A stretch of DNA of 64,000 nucleotides from the NCBI RefSeq assembly GCF_900116365.1, contig NZ_FPAG01000001.1:124001-188000 (forward strand), given 5' to 3'. The notes under the pieces were generated by a model that worked only from the letters and a program-made list of their open reading frames with translations, ran no database searches and was not told where the DNA came from. Below, piece by piece: positions 44,749 through 53,054 of the stretch. A program made the translations under genes and the position numbers. Each line of letters begins with the position of its first letter. The stretch's first letter is position 1. This stretch comes from Zhouia amylolytica. GTDB taxonomy: Bacteria; Bacteroidota; Bacteroidia; Flavobacteriales; Flavobacteriaceae.

Positions 44749-46356
44749 ATGAAAAACAATTTTTTTAGCATCTGTTTTAGTCTGGCAATACTTTTAAGTT
44801 TAATTAATTGTGCTAAAAGAAGCACCCCTACGGGCGGTGAAAAGGATATTACTCCTCCGGTAATGGTGAGTGCTTCACCTGAACCGTATTCTACTAATTT
44901 TGATGAAGAAGAAGTTAAAATCACTTTTGACGAATACATTAAGTTAAAAGACATTCAAAAACAATTAATTGTTTCTCCACCATTAAAATACCCCCCTATA
45001 ATCACCCCTCAGGGTACAGCAAGCAAATTCATTAAAATTAAAATTCAGGACACTTTAAAAGAAAACACTACCTATGTTTTTAATTTTGGTCAAAGTATCA
45101 CCGATAATAACGAGGGGAATCCGTATTCATATTTTAATTATGTGTTCTCGACGGGCGACTATATCGATTCTTTAAAGGTGAACGGTTTTATTACCGACGC
45201 CAAATTAAAAGAGCCGGATAATTTTGTTTCCATCATGCTTTACGAGGTAGATTCTACCTATTCGGATTCTACGGTTTACAAAAACCCACCAACCTATATA
45301 ACGAATACATTAGATAGCCTCACAACTTTTCAGTTAACTAATTTGAAAGCCGGAGAGTATGCAATTTTCGCCATGAAGGATGAAGCTAATAATTATGTGT
45401 TTAATCAAAAGACTGATAAAATTGCTTTTATTTCTGACTACATAACCGTCCCTACCGATTCAGTTTTTAAGCTCAATCTATTTAAAGAGATTCCTGATTA
45501 CCGCGCTGCAAGACCTTCTGAAGCAACAACCAATCGTATTTTATTTGGTTATGAAGGAAAACCGGACAGTATTAAGATTGATTTGTTGTCAGATACTCCC
45601 GAGGATTATGATTACAGAATCACAAAAGATCTTGAAAAAGACACCCTCAACTATTGGTTTACTCCCTTTGAGGCAGATTCTCTGATATTCACGGTTAGCC
45701 ATAAAAAGCAAATAGACACTTTTACTGTTAAGAGACGTAAAGCTGAATCTGACTCCCTGTTATTACAATCCACCATTAGTGGAAACCTTGGCTATTTCAA
45801 GCCATTTGGGATTCAGGCCAATACGCCTTTAGAAAGTATAGACAGTACTTTCATCTCTATCATCGATAAGGACAGTTTAAAAATTGCTTTCGATTATTCA
45901 ATCGATAAGGAGCTGAACCAGGTTAATCTTAACTGGAAGATCGAACCTAGTCAACGTTACATCATTACAGCATTGCCCGGAGCCATTGAGGACTTTTATG
46001 GGAACACTAACGACACTCTTAATTACAATACTTCAACCAAAAGTTTAGCGGACCTGGGGAGTATCAGAGTTACGGTTAGAAATGTCAAAGAATTCCCTAT
46101 CGTCGTACAATTAACGGATCAAAAAGGAGAAGTGAAGTTCGAAAAGTATGCCGAAACGGAACAATCCTTATTCGAATTTATGAATATTGATCCAGGAACG
46201 TATTTTATCAGGGTTATTCATGACGCTAATGGAAATGGTATTTGGGATACGGGTAATTATTTAAAAAAGGTACAGCCCGAAAAAATAAGTTATTTCCCTG
46301 GCGAAATTGAGTTAAGATCTAACTGGGAACTTGAACAAGAGTTTATACTAGATTAA
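44749..46356 (+). CDS. Lipoprotein with N-terminal Ig-like domain (Big_5 type)
   Basis: A 535-residue lipoprotein with lipobox SLINC (Cys21). Residues about 35-135 form an Ig-like domain (SASPEPYSTNF...DEYIKLKDI...TYVFNFGQSITDNNEGN). The rest is beta-rich; the last 80 residues end in a carboxypeptidase-regulatory-like fold (EFMNIDPGTYFIRVIHDANGNGIWD). No enzyme motif. Widespread in Flavobacteriaceae with no known role. The end overlaps the convergent amidase gene by 14 bp. Confidence 0.78.
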   Translation: MKNNFFSICFSLAILLSLINCAKRSTPTGGEKDITPPVMVSASPEPYSTNFDEEEVKITFDEYIKLKDIQKQLIVSPPLKYPPIITPQGTASKFIKIKIQDTLKENTTYVFNFGQSITDNNEGNPYSYFNYVFSTGDYIDSLKVNGFITDAKLKEPDNFVSIMLYEVDSTYSDSTVYKNPPTYITNTLDSLTTFQLTNLKAGEYAIFAMKDEANNYVFNQKTDKIAFISDYITVPTDSVFKLNLFKEIPDYRAARPSEATTNRILFGYEGKPDSIKIDLLSDTPEDYDYRITKDLEKDTLNYWFTPFEADSLIFTVSHKKQIDTFTVKRRKAESDSLLLQSTISGNLGYFKPFGIQANTPLESIDSTFISIIDKDSLKIAFDYSIDKELNQVNLNWKIEPSQRYIITALPGAIEDFYGNTNDTLNYNTSTKSLADLGSIRVTVRNVKEFPIVVQLTDQKGEVKFEKYAETEQSLFEFMNIDPGTYFIRVIHDANGNGIWDTGNYLKKVQPEKISYFPGEIELRSNWELEQEFILD

Positions 46357-47119
46357 AATCATCGCGATCCTCTAAAAACCGAAGTTTATTTCTAAGTTTA
46401 TCGCTATTACTTTTAGTTAATACCGCATAGAGTACTTCCTCTTTTTCGCTATAGTTCAATTGATTTCCCAGGGCATCATATACTGCTGAATGGCCCGAGT
46501 GATTATACCCGTTACCATCGAGTCCGATCCGGTTTACACCCATCACATAGCTCATATTTTCAATAGCTCTTGCTTTTAAAAGTGTATCCCAGGCACCAAT
46601 CCGCACCTCTGGCCAGTTAGCCACATAATAAAGCACATCATAATCTTCTGTATTACGAGACCATACAGGAAAACGAAGGTCATAACAAACCTGAGGGCAT
46701 AATTTCCAGCCTTTATATTGAATTATAGTTTTCTCATCCCCTTTCCCATAAACACGATCTTCACCTGCCAATGTAAACGTATGTCGTTTATCGTAATGAC
46801 CCAGGCTTCCGGATGGATATACAAAGACTAATCTATTGTAGTAACTATTTTTTTCCTTAACCACCAAACTACCGGAAATTGCTGCTTTCTTCTTACTGGC
46901 GAGTTCCTTTAAAGCCAAAATTGTAGTACCTCCCATATCTTCCGCTACCTTTTCCGGGTTCATTGTAAATCCTGAGGTAAACATTTCAGGAAGGATGATT
47001 AAATCAACATCATCATCAAGACCCTCAATTCTTTCGAACAACACTTTTCGGTTTGCTTTAGGATTTTCCCAAAGCAAATGAGTCTGAATCAACGCTACTT
47101 TAAGCTTATCTTGGCTCAT
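46343..47119 (-). CDS. Nitrilase-superfamily amidase (omega-amidase type)
   Basis: A 258-residue carbon-nitrogen hydrolase with the full catalytic triad: Glu45 (LPEMFTSGF), Lys111 (HYDKRHTF) and Cys145 (CPQVCYDLRFP). The sequence pattern matches YafV/NIT2-like omega-amidases, which hydrolyse alpha-keto-glutaramate or related amides in methionine salvage and repair. Exact substrate uncertain. Confidence 0.9.
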   Translation of the reverse strand: MSQDKLKVALIQTHLLWENPKANRKVLFERIEGLDDDVDLIILPEMFTSGFTMNPEKVAEDMGGTTILALKELASKKKAAISGSLVVKEKNSYYNRLVFVYPSGSLGHYDKRHTFTLAGEDRVYGKGDEKTIIQYKGWKLCPQVCYDLRFPVWSRNTEDYDVLYYVANWPEVRIGAWDTLLKARAIENMSYVMGVNRIGLDGNGYNHSGHSAVYDALGNQLNYSEKEEVLYAVLTKSNSDKLRNKLRFLEDRDDFNLV

Positions 47120-47121
47120 AT

Positions 47122-47152
47122 TATATGATTAATCTATAAATTTAATCATATA
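47122..47152. repeat. Inverted repeat upstream of the amidase gene
   Basis: An 11-bp perfect inverted repeat TATATGATTAA / TTAATCATATA (47122-47132 and 47142-47152) with a 9-base spacer, 3 bp from the amidase start. It has no T run, so it is more likely an operator or leader hairpin than a terminator. Confidence 0.45.
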
Positions 47153-47182
47153 GCCTGAATTCGAAAAAGATTTCCATTAAAG

Positions 47183-48523
47183 TTAATCTCTCGACCCCGG
47201 GTTAAAGTCAAAGGGAGCAGTTTGAGGGGTTGTAATTATCCATTCTGCAGGATCGTAAACCGAATTTCCTTTCCTGACACTAAGTCTTCTGAATGCTTTT
47301 CCATTTTCGAAATCGTGTGATGTATCGCTTCCGTCCTCTCCCGGAATACCAAAAACATCTACTTTAGTACCTGCCAGATCCACAAGAACCATATTATCAT
47401 CACCATTCGAACCTGCCGCACTACCGCTACCTCCTTCCATATCTGCAAGAAAACCATACACGCTCTCAAAATCTACTTCATCGGCAGCAATGACAATCGA
47501 AGATTGGGACTCAATGATTATCCCAGAAAGATCTATGACTGATGAATAATCAGAATTCGAATTTGTATATCTCCGCAATTCCCATCCTTCTAAATTCACA
47601 TTTTCATCACCTATATTCGAAAGTTCAATAAACCTGCCATTCATATCGGAACTATTATTTTCGGGGTCAGCAATTTCAGATATAATTATCTGGTCACTTT
47701 CATTAACATAGCCACAATCGAGATAATCGCCTTTAAAATCGACATCATATAAATCACGAATATACAACTGATATTCATCCCTGTATTTACTCAAAACAGC
47801 TGTAACACTACCACCTCCCTCAGGCAAATATTCCGGTTGAAAGTTAGCATATCCACTATTTCTCATCGTGATTGTATTTCCATCACAGTCCATCAAAATC
47901 CTTTCTGTCGTCTCTTTTTCTTCAGCGTAAGGCAAACCTTGACTCTCATCAGCAACCTGAATGCTGTCGAGTACTATAAGAGTACTTAACATACTTTCAT
48001 CAATATCCGGAATGGTTGTTTTGACTGGTTCAATACCAGAAACATCATCACAATAATTAAAAATATGCGTTACGATCATTGCTCTTGGTAACCGACCTAC
48101 TGAGACCGTCCCATAAGGGCTTTTATAGATCCCTCCCAGTTTAAACACACCATGCACTTTATCTAAATAAAGATTTTTTAATTGGATAGCTACCTTTTGC
48201 CCTAAAGGGTAAAATAAGTAACATTCCTGGAGGTCAATATTGACCTCAAAGCCTTCTGTCGGACCTTTAACTGATTCTTGAATATAGAGTGATCCATATA
48301 TGTTTCCTCCCTCGTCACTCGAATTGACATAACCTTCAATGATTAAGTCATCATGAATTTGCATCAACGTTCCATTATACATTGACTTCACATTGGCAAA
48401 AGTAGTATTCGCCATGATGGTGTTATGACTCAGACAATTGCGATCATTTTTATAATCATCTGTCTTTATACATGAACAAACTCCAAAAACAACTAAAAGT
48501 TTTATAATACCTTTTTTCTTCAT
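47183..48523 (-). CDS. DUF5689 lipoprotein with lamin-tail-like domain
   Basis: A 446-residue lipoprotein (VFGVCSC, Cys18). The N-terminal half is of the DUF5689 type (HDDLIIEGYVNSSDEGGNIYGSLYIQE), and the C-terminal half is a lamin-tail domain (about 275-400, FIELSNIGDENVNLEGWELRRY). Lamin-tail domains often sit on extracellular nucleases. It lies 11 bp downstream of a TonB receptor, so they are co-transcribed; a secreted EEP nuclease is divergent. Confidence 0.82.
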   Translation of the reverse strand: MKKKGIIKLLVVFGVCSCIKTDDYKNDRNCLSHNTIMANTTFANVKSMYNGTLMQIHDDLIIEGYVNSSDEGGNIYGSLYIQESVKGPTEGFEVNIDLQECYLFYPLGQKVAIQLKNLYLDKVHGVFKLGGIYKSPYGTVSVGRLPRAMIVTHIFNYCDDVSGIEPVKTTIPDIDESMLSTLIVLDSIQVADESQGLPYAEEKETTERILMDCDGNTITMRNSGYANFQPEYLPEGGGSVTAVLSKYRDEYQLYIRDLYDVDFKGDYLDCGYVNESDQIIISEIADPENNSSDMNGRFIELSNIGDENVNLEGWELRRYTNSNSDYSSVIDLSGIIIESQSSIVIAADEVDFESVYGFLADMEGGSGSAAGSNGDDNMVLVDLAGTKVDVFGIPGEDGSDTSHDFENGKAFRRLSVRKGNSVYDPAEWIITTPQTAPFDFNPGSRD

Positions 48524-48534
48524 ATCGTAAATAC

Positions 48535-51306
48535 TTAAAAGCTAATTGATAGATTAACAAAGTAGGTACGCCCGTAGCCGTACCAATATTTAGGTCCAAA
48601 CGAAGGCATCCTTCTGGCATTGTCTTCTTTCATTTGTCCAAAGTTTCCATTGCGACTTTGCTCAAAGCCTCCTGTTCGGAATTCCAGGTCAAACAAATTA
48701 TTCACACTCGCAAAAAGACTGATGTATTTACCTTTATAAAGCCACGACTTACCTCCTACCAGGTTTAGCAAGTATACGTCTTCGAGTTGCTCTTGCCTTA
48801 ACAATTTAGCTACAGCTTCCTCTGTGGCATCCAGGAAAGGCTCTTGTGTTTCCGGGTTTATCTTAAAGCTTTCTGTGCGGGTCACTGTAGCTATATCAAT
48901 ATAATTATCCCCCAGGAAATTCCCAGTCAAACTCAGCCACCAGTAATTAGGATCTCGATATTCAATTCCAAAAGAATAGACCTTTTGCGGTCCGACGGCC
49001 AGTTTATAATCCTTGATTTTGGTGATCCCTAACTCTAAAAATCCATCGGGATGAATGACATCTTCTTCTCTTCCGGAGGTGTCAAAATTTATGGTTACAT
49101 CGGCATTTTCAGCATAAGAGTAATTACCGTAACCTGCTACCGCGGATAATCGCACACTGGGTGATGCCTGATATTCTAATGCCAGCTCTCCTCCGAAATG
49201 CAGCTTATCGATATCGGCAACAACTTCCTGAACGAAATCATTCCCCACGCCGCCTTCGTAATAGAAAAAATTCACGTCGGTTACCTCTTCAAATCTGGTA
49301 TAATACCCACTGATTCTTCCTTTTAGTTTAGCCAGTGAAATCAAATAACTCGCATCGGTAGTTGTAACGGTTTCTGAACTAAGATTGGACACCAGGTCAT
49401 TATGCTCTCTGGGATTCACAAAGGTACTCTGTAGGGTAGGCGGTCTATTAATATAGGCTCCATGAACACTCAACATATGTCTGCCCGTAAACTTGTAGAG
49501 CACCCCCATTTTAAGCGCGAAATCAGCAAATGAAGCTTTCATACTTTTCCCCAGAGAGTTATCTTCATACCGCTCATTCAGGTACAAGCCGTTTCTTTGA
49601 TAATGGGTATTGGAATAAGATCCTGCCAGATAAGCTTCCAGGTTATTGTAGCGTATCCGTGTTTGAATGAATGCATTTAACAACCGGGAGTTTATTTCGT
49701 AATTATAATTAAAGCGCTCACCTTCCAACTTTTCAACCTCCCCTTGCAAATCATTTGAAGTATCCGTAAACGGATCAATATCTTCATGAAAATCAGCACC
49801 CAGTAAATCTCCTATGATGGCATAGTTTTCAGAATTACTACCATAATATGCAACTCCAAGATCTACGCCTATGTGCTTTGACACCTCGATATTGGCAAAC
49901 GAAGTAAATGAAGCTTTATTGATATCTACCCTGTCATCATATTGGACATAAGATGCTTTTCCTTCATTATATATGCTGTTGTTGGCATCGTATAATGAAG
50001 GCCAATTAATCTGTGGATTTTTCAACAGACCTTCCTTAGCGATGTTTGCATTTTCATAATTAGGTCCAGCGGGGTTGTTGAAATAAAAACTAGGCAGGTA
50101 CCTGTAATATACCGGATCTGGATTGGGTGCATTGTAATACCCTAAACGACCCTTTGCATAAAAACCAAACTGATACGCTACACTCGTTGTTATTGATAAG
50201 TTAGGCACCTTCATAAAATGACTTAAAATCGCAAAGGGTTCATTGATCGATCTATGCCTTGAATTCCTGATATCTCCATCCTGAACTCCCCAGTATGGGT
50301 TATATTTCTTGCCTAATAGATCGTGTACTTCTTTGGTTATCGGAGCTGAACTCCCCCTAAAATTAGGGGCATATATTCCAAGAACATTTAAACTATGATT
50401 CTCATTAAGTTTCAATTCCGCACTGGCGAATAATGAATAAGCATCATAAATTGTTCCGTCGATAAAACCTTCCCTGGCTAACCGCTTTGATGCTGAAATA
50501 CTATATGACAATCCATTATCCTGACTACCCGAATTATAAGTAACCATAAACCTCCCTGCGTAAGTTCGATTCGAACCTGATGCTGTGATTCTTAGTCCTT
50601 TTCGAAATGTAGAAGGTCTTATGACTATATTTGTTGACCCTAATAATCCTCCAAAAGTTGAACTGGCATTTTTTAAGCCCATGACAAACTCCTGATCTCT
50701 GGTTACATTGTTTAAACCACCCCAGTTGTTCCATTGTGGTCTTCCGTTGAATACTTTATTCATGGAAAGTCCATTAATTTGTACAACCCCTTCTTTAGAG
50801 TCATACCCCCTTACTTTAAAAAAGACCTGGCTGAAGTCGAATGCTGCTCTATTTAAATAAAGGTCCTTACTTGCTTGCAGCAATCCAGTAGTTGAGGCTA
50901 CCTCGAAGTCATCTGATGTCAGTTCTTCTTCAGAAAGAACAATAACCGAATTGTTGTATTCCCGTATAATATTTAACTCCATGAACAAATCCCCTATAAT
51001 TAGTGTGGAATCCTTACTTAGGGTAATAGGATATTTGAGATCGAGATAGTTTTTCCTTTTAAAGATCAAAAGGTGATCACCTTTATTGAGTCCTTTCAGG
51101 TAGAATTCACCCTCCAAATTGCTTTCCTGTTTTAAGGATGTATTATCTACCGTAACAGTCACATTAGTCAAAGGTTTAAATGTCCTGCTATCTAACAATC
51201 TTCCTTCAACGCTTTGTGCATTGATATACGGACTCCCGACAAGCAATAATAGGCAGGAGATTGAACCTCTAAAAATCAATACTTTAATATTCATAGTCAT
51301 AATCAT
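48535..51306 (-). CDS. TonB-dependent receptor (DUF5689/EEP module)
   Basis: A 923-residue receptor: signal peptide about 1-30, carboxypeptidase-regulatory-like domain about 31-108, plug about 130-230 (QASKDLYLNRAAFDFSQVFF), and a barrel ending in VNLSISF. In-frame ATGs at 51306, 51300 and 51294 leave the exact start open. The first codons lie inside a 14-bp inverted repeat shared with the divergent nuclease gene. The cargo is unknown; neighbours suggest DNA fragments or a phosphorus compound. Confidence 0.88.
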   Translation of the reverse strand: MIMTMNIKVLIFRGSISCLLLLVGSPYINAQSVEGRLLDSRTFKPLTNVTVTVDNTSLKQESNLEGEFYLKGLNKGDHLLIFKRKNYLDLKYPITLSKDSTLIIGDLFMELNIIREYNNSVIVLSEEELTSDDFEVASTTGLLQASKDLYLNRAAFDFSQVFFKVRGYDSKEGVVQINGLSMNKVFNGRPQWNNWGGLNNVTRDQEFVMGLKNASSTFGGLLGSTNIVIRPSTFRKGLRITASGSNRTYAGRFMVTYNSGSQDNGLSYSISASKRLAREGFIDGTIYDAYSLFASAELKLNENHSLNVLGIYAPNFRGSSAPITKEVHDLLGKKYNPYWGVQDGDIRNSRHRSINEPFAILSHFMKVPNLSITTSVAYQFGFYAKGRLGYYNAPNPDPVYYRYLPSFYFNNPAGPNYENANIAKEGLLKNPQINWPSLYDANNSIYNEGKASYVQYDDRVDINKASFTSFANIEVSKHIGVDLGVAYYGSNSENYAIIGDLLGADFHEDIDPFTDTSNDLQGEVEKLEGERFNYNYEINSRLLNAFIQTRIRYNNLEAYLAGSYSNTHYQRNGLYLNERYEDNSLGKSMKASFADFALKMGVLYKFTGRHMLSVHGAYINRPPTLQSTFVNPREHNDLVSNLSSETVTTTDASYLISLAKLKGRISGYYTRFEEVTDVNFFYYEGGVGNDFVQEVVADIDKLHFGGELALEYQASPSVRLSAVAGYGNYSYAENADVTINFDTSGREEDVIHPDGFLELGITKIKDYKLAVGPQKVYSFGIEYRDPNYWWLSLTGNFLGDNYIDIATVTRTESFKINPETQEPFLDATEEAVAKLLRQEQLEDVYLLNLVGGKSWLYKGKYISLFASVNNLFDLEFRTGGFEQSRNGNFGQMKEDNARRMPSFGPKYWYGYGRTYFVNLSISF

Positions 51307-51368
51307 TTAATGTTGTAAATCTAATAAAATTATATTACTTTTCTTACAAATATTAATGATTATGACTA
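51294..51368. promoter_or_regulatory. Inverted repeat spanning both start codons of the divergent receptor and nuclease genes
   Basis: TAGTCATAATCATT (51294-51307) and AATGATTATGACTA (51355-51368) are perfect inverted copies, 47 bp apart. Each contains the ATG of its gene, so both proteins begin M-I-M-T. The spacer must hold both promoters. It could be an operator pair, an element of translation control, or a trace of duplication. Confidence 0.7.
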
Positions 51369-52444
51369 CATATACAACTCAGGTAGCATCGAAATTAAGA
51401 AAGGTGATTTATGTGGCGGTTGGTACAACCGGCCTCTTATTTGTACAGATGACAAAGGCTCAGGAAGCTCGGTACCAGGTAAAAAACATCGCATTTTACA
51501 ATGTTGAAAACTTATTTGACATTATTGATGACTCCTTAAAATTTGATGAAAGCAGAACCCCTGACGGTAAGGATCGATGGACGCGAAGGAAGTATGACGA
51601 TAAAATCGAAAAAATTTCTTTTACCATAGCTCAAATAGGTCGAAATATTACGCAAACATCTCCGGATATTATTGGATTATGCGAGATTGAAAACGAATCA
51701 GTTCTATTGGATCTTATTAAAAGTAATCATTTAAGGGAATATAATTATGGAATTATCCATACAGAATCTCCTGATATCAGAGGCATCGATGTCGCATTCC
51801 TTTATAAGAAAAGCTGCTTTATTCCTCAGCAATTTGAGAGCCACCCATTAAAACTTATTAGTGAAAGCGGGGAAAGGGAATATACGCGAGATCAATTACT
51901 TGTTACTGGCAGGCTCGATGGTGAAAAAATACATTTTATTATTAATCACTGGCCTTCCAGAAGGGGAGGCGAAATAAAAAGTGCTCCAAAAAGAGCAAAA
52001 GCAGCGAAACTCAACAGGAAACTCATAGACTCATTAATGAACCTGAATATATCTGCTAAAATTATTACCATGGGAGACTTTAATGATGATCCAAACAGTC
52101 GGAGCATCCAAAAAGTATTAAATACAGGCGGGCACCTTAAAAGGCTGAAAGAGCATCAACTATTCAATCCGATGTACACAATGTTTAAAGCCGGATTTGG
52201 AAGCCTTGCATACAGAGACAAGTGGAATCTTTTCGATCAAATCATACTTACACCTGCCTTTTTAAAAGATGACGAAACCTTTTACACATTCTGGAAAGCA
52301 GGGATTTTCAATAGCGATTACTTAATTTCAAGAGAGGGAAGATACAAGGGATATCCTTTCCGCAGTTATGCCAACGGCAATTATACCGGGGGCTACAGCG
52401 ATCATTTCCCTGTATACATTTACCTCATAAAAAAAGCGCCTTAG
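51356..52444 (+). CDS. Secreted endonuclease/exonuclease/phosphatase-family protein
   Basis: A 362-residue protein with a signal peptide (cleavage near residue 35, TKAQ) and a complete EEP fold: NVENLFD, ENES with the metal-binding Glu (CEIENE), NHWPSRRGG, MGDFNDDP and GYSDHFPV. It should hydrolyse phosphodiesters outside the cytoplasm, most likely DNA or RNA. The stop codon lies in the loop of its terminator. Divergent from the TonB receptor. Confidence 0.9.
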   Translation: MIMTTYTTQVASKLRKVIYVAVGTTGLLFVQMTKAQEARYQVKNIAFYNVENLFDIIDDSLKFDESRTPDGKDRWTRRKYDDKIEKISFTIAQIGRNITQTSPDIIGLCEIENESVLLDLIKSNHLREYNYGIIHTESPDIRGIDVAFLYKKSCFIPQQFESHPLKLISESGEREYTRDQLLVTGRLDGEKIHFIINHWPSRRGGEIKSAPKRAKAAKLNRKLIDSLMNLNISAKIITMGDFNDDPNSRSIQKVLNTGGHLKRLKEHQLFNPMYTMFKAGFGSLAYRDKWNLFDQIILTPAFLKDDETFYTFWKAGIFNSDYLISREGRYKGYPFRSYANGNYTGGYSDHFPVYIYLIKKAP

Positions 52445-52453
52445 AGGCGCTTT
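52433..52453. terminator. Terminator overlapping the stop codon of the EEP gene
   Basis: AAAGCGCC (52433-52440) pairs with GGCGCTTT (52446-52453); the loop TTAGA contains the TAG stop (52442-52444). It can also end the convergent membrane protein gene. Confidence 0.75.
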
Positions 52454-52459
52454 AATATT

Positions 52460-52894
52460 TTAGTTAAACCAGTTTGCATATGGTATCCTCGACAATAGTA
52501 AAATAAAGCCTATGGTATAAAACAAGGCAATCTTAGCAAATTTACCTTTGGAGGCATCTTGTTTTTTATGTTTAGACCATCCGATCGTAATTAGTGCCAC
52601 TGCAATAACATTGGTTAATGGATGCTCCACTAAAATCAATCTTGAAACAGGATTTCCCATTACACCTCCTTCACTCCACATTGCAAAGTACGGCGATGTA
52701 AAATACAGAATTAAGCCTAACAAGAATTGAATGTGTGTAAATATCAAAGCGAAAAGACTAATACGCAGATCTTTGCCCATGACAAAGTTTCTATTGCCAT
52801 AATAACCAGAGATCGCATTAAAACTAGCAAACAAAAGCACTAATAATGTTAAGAATGCCCAGTAAGAATGTAAGGTAAGAACTGTAGAATACAT
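52460..52894 (-). CDS. Small four-segment membrane protein
   Basis: A 144-residue membrane protein starting at the ATG at 52894 (MYSTVLTLHSYWAF); an in-frame TTG at 52918 is inside the -7 box. Four hydrophobic segments (about 3-25, 47-66, 88-106, 119-135). His-containing stretches (LHSYW, IFTHIQF, EHPLTN) recall a small cytochrome-b-like family, but I cannot name the family with confidence. No known partner nearby. Confidence 0.7.
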   Translation of the reverse strand: MYSTVLTLHSYWAFLTLLVLLFASFNAISGYYGNRNFVMGKDLRISLFALIFTHIQFLLGLILYFTSPYFAMWSEGGVMGNPVSRLILVEHPLTNVIAVALITIGWSKHKKQDASKGKFAKIALFYTIGFILLLSRIPYANWFN

Positions 52895-52915
52895 AAAGGT
52901 TGTTTTTATTTTTTT

Positions 52916-52923
52916 CAAATGTA
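52916..52923 (-). promoter_or_regulatory. Putative -7 box for the four-segment membrane protein
   Basis: Minus-strand TACATTTG, 21 bp before the ATG at 52894. No -33 TTG found. Confidence 0.4.
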
Positions 52924-53003
52924 GTGAAATAAACAGAATTCATCTTCTTTTTAAATTCCCTAATCCCTGTTTACAATCTTCCAGATTCACGAAGGAATAA
53001 AGC

Positions 53004-53032
53004 TTGTTCTTCAATGCAAATCCTTATTTTTG
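53004..53032 (+). promoter_or_regulatory. Promoter of metG
   Basis: -33 TTG at 53004-53006 and -7 box TATTTTTG at 53025-53032, 18 bp apart, with the ATG at 53055. Confidence 0.65.
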
Positions 53033-53054
53033 CAACTTCAGTAAAATTTTAAAG

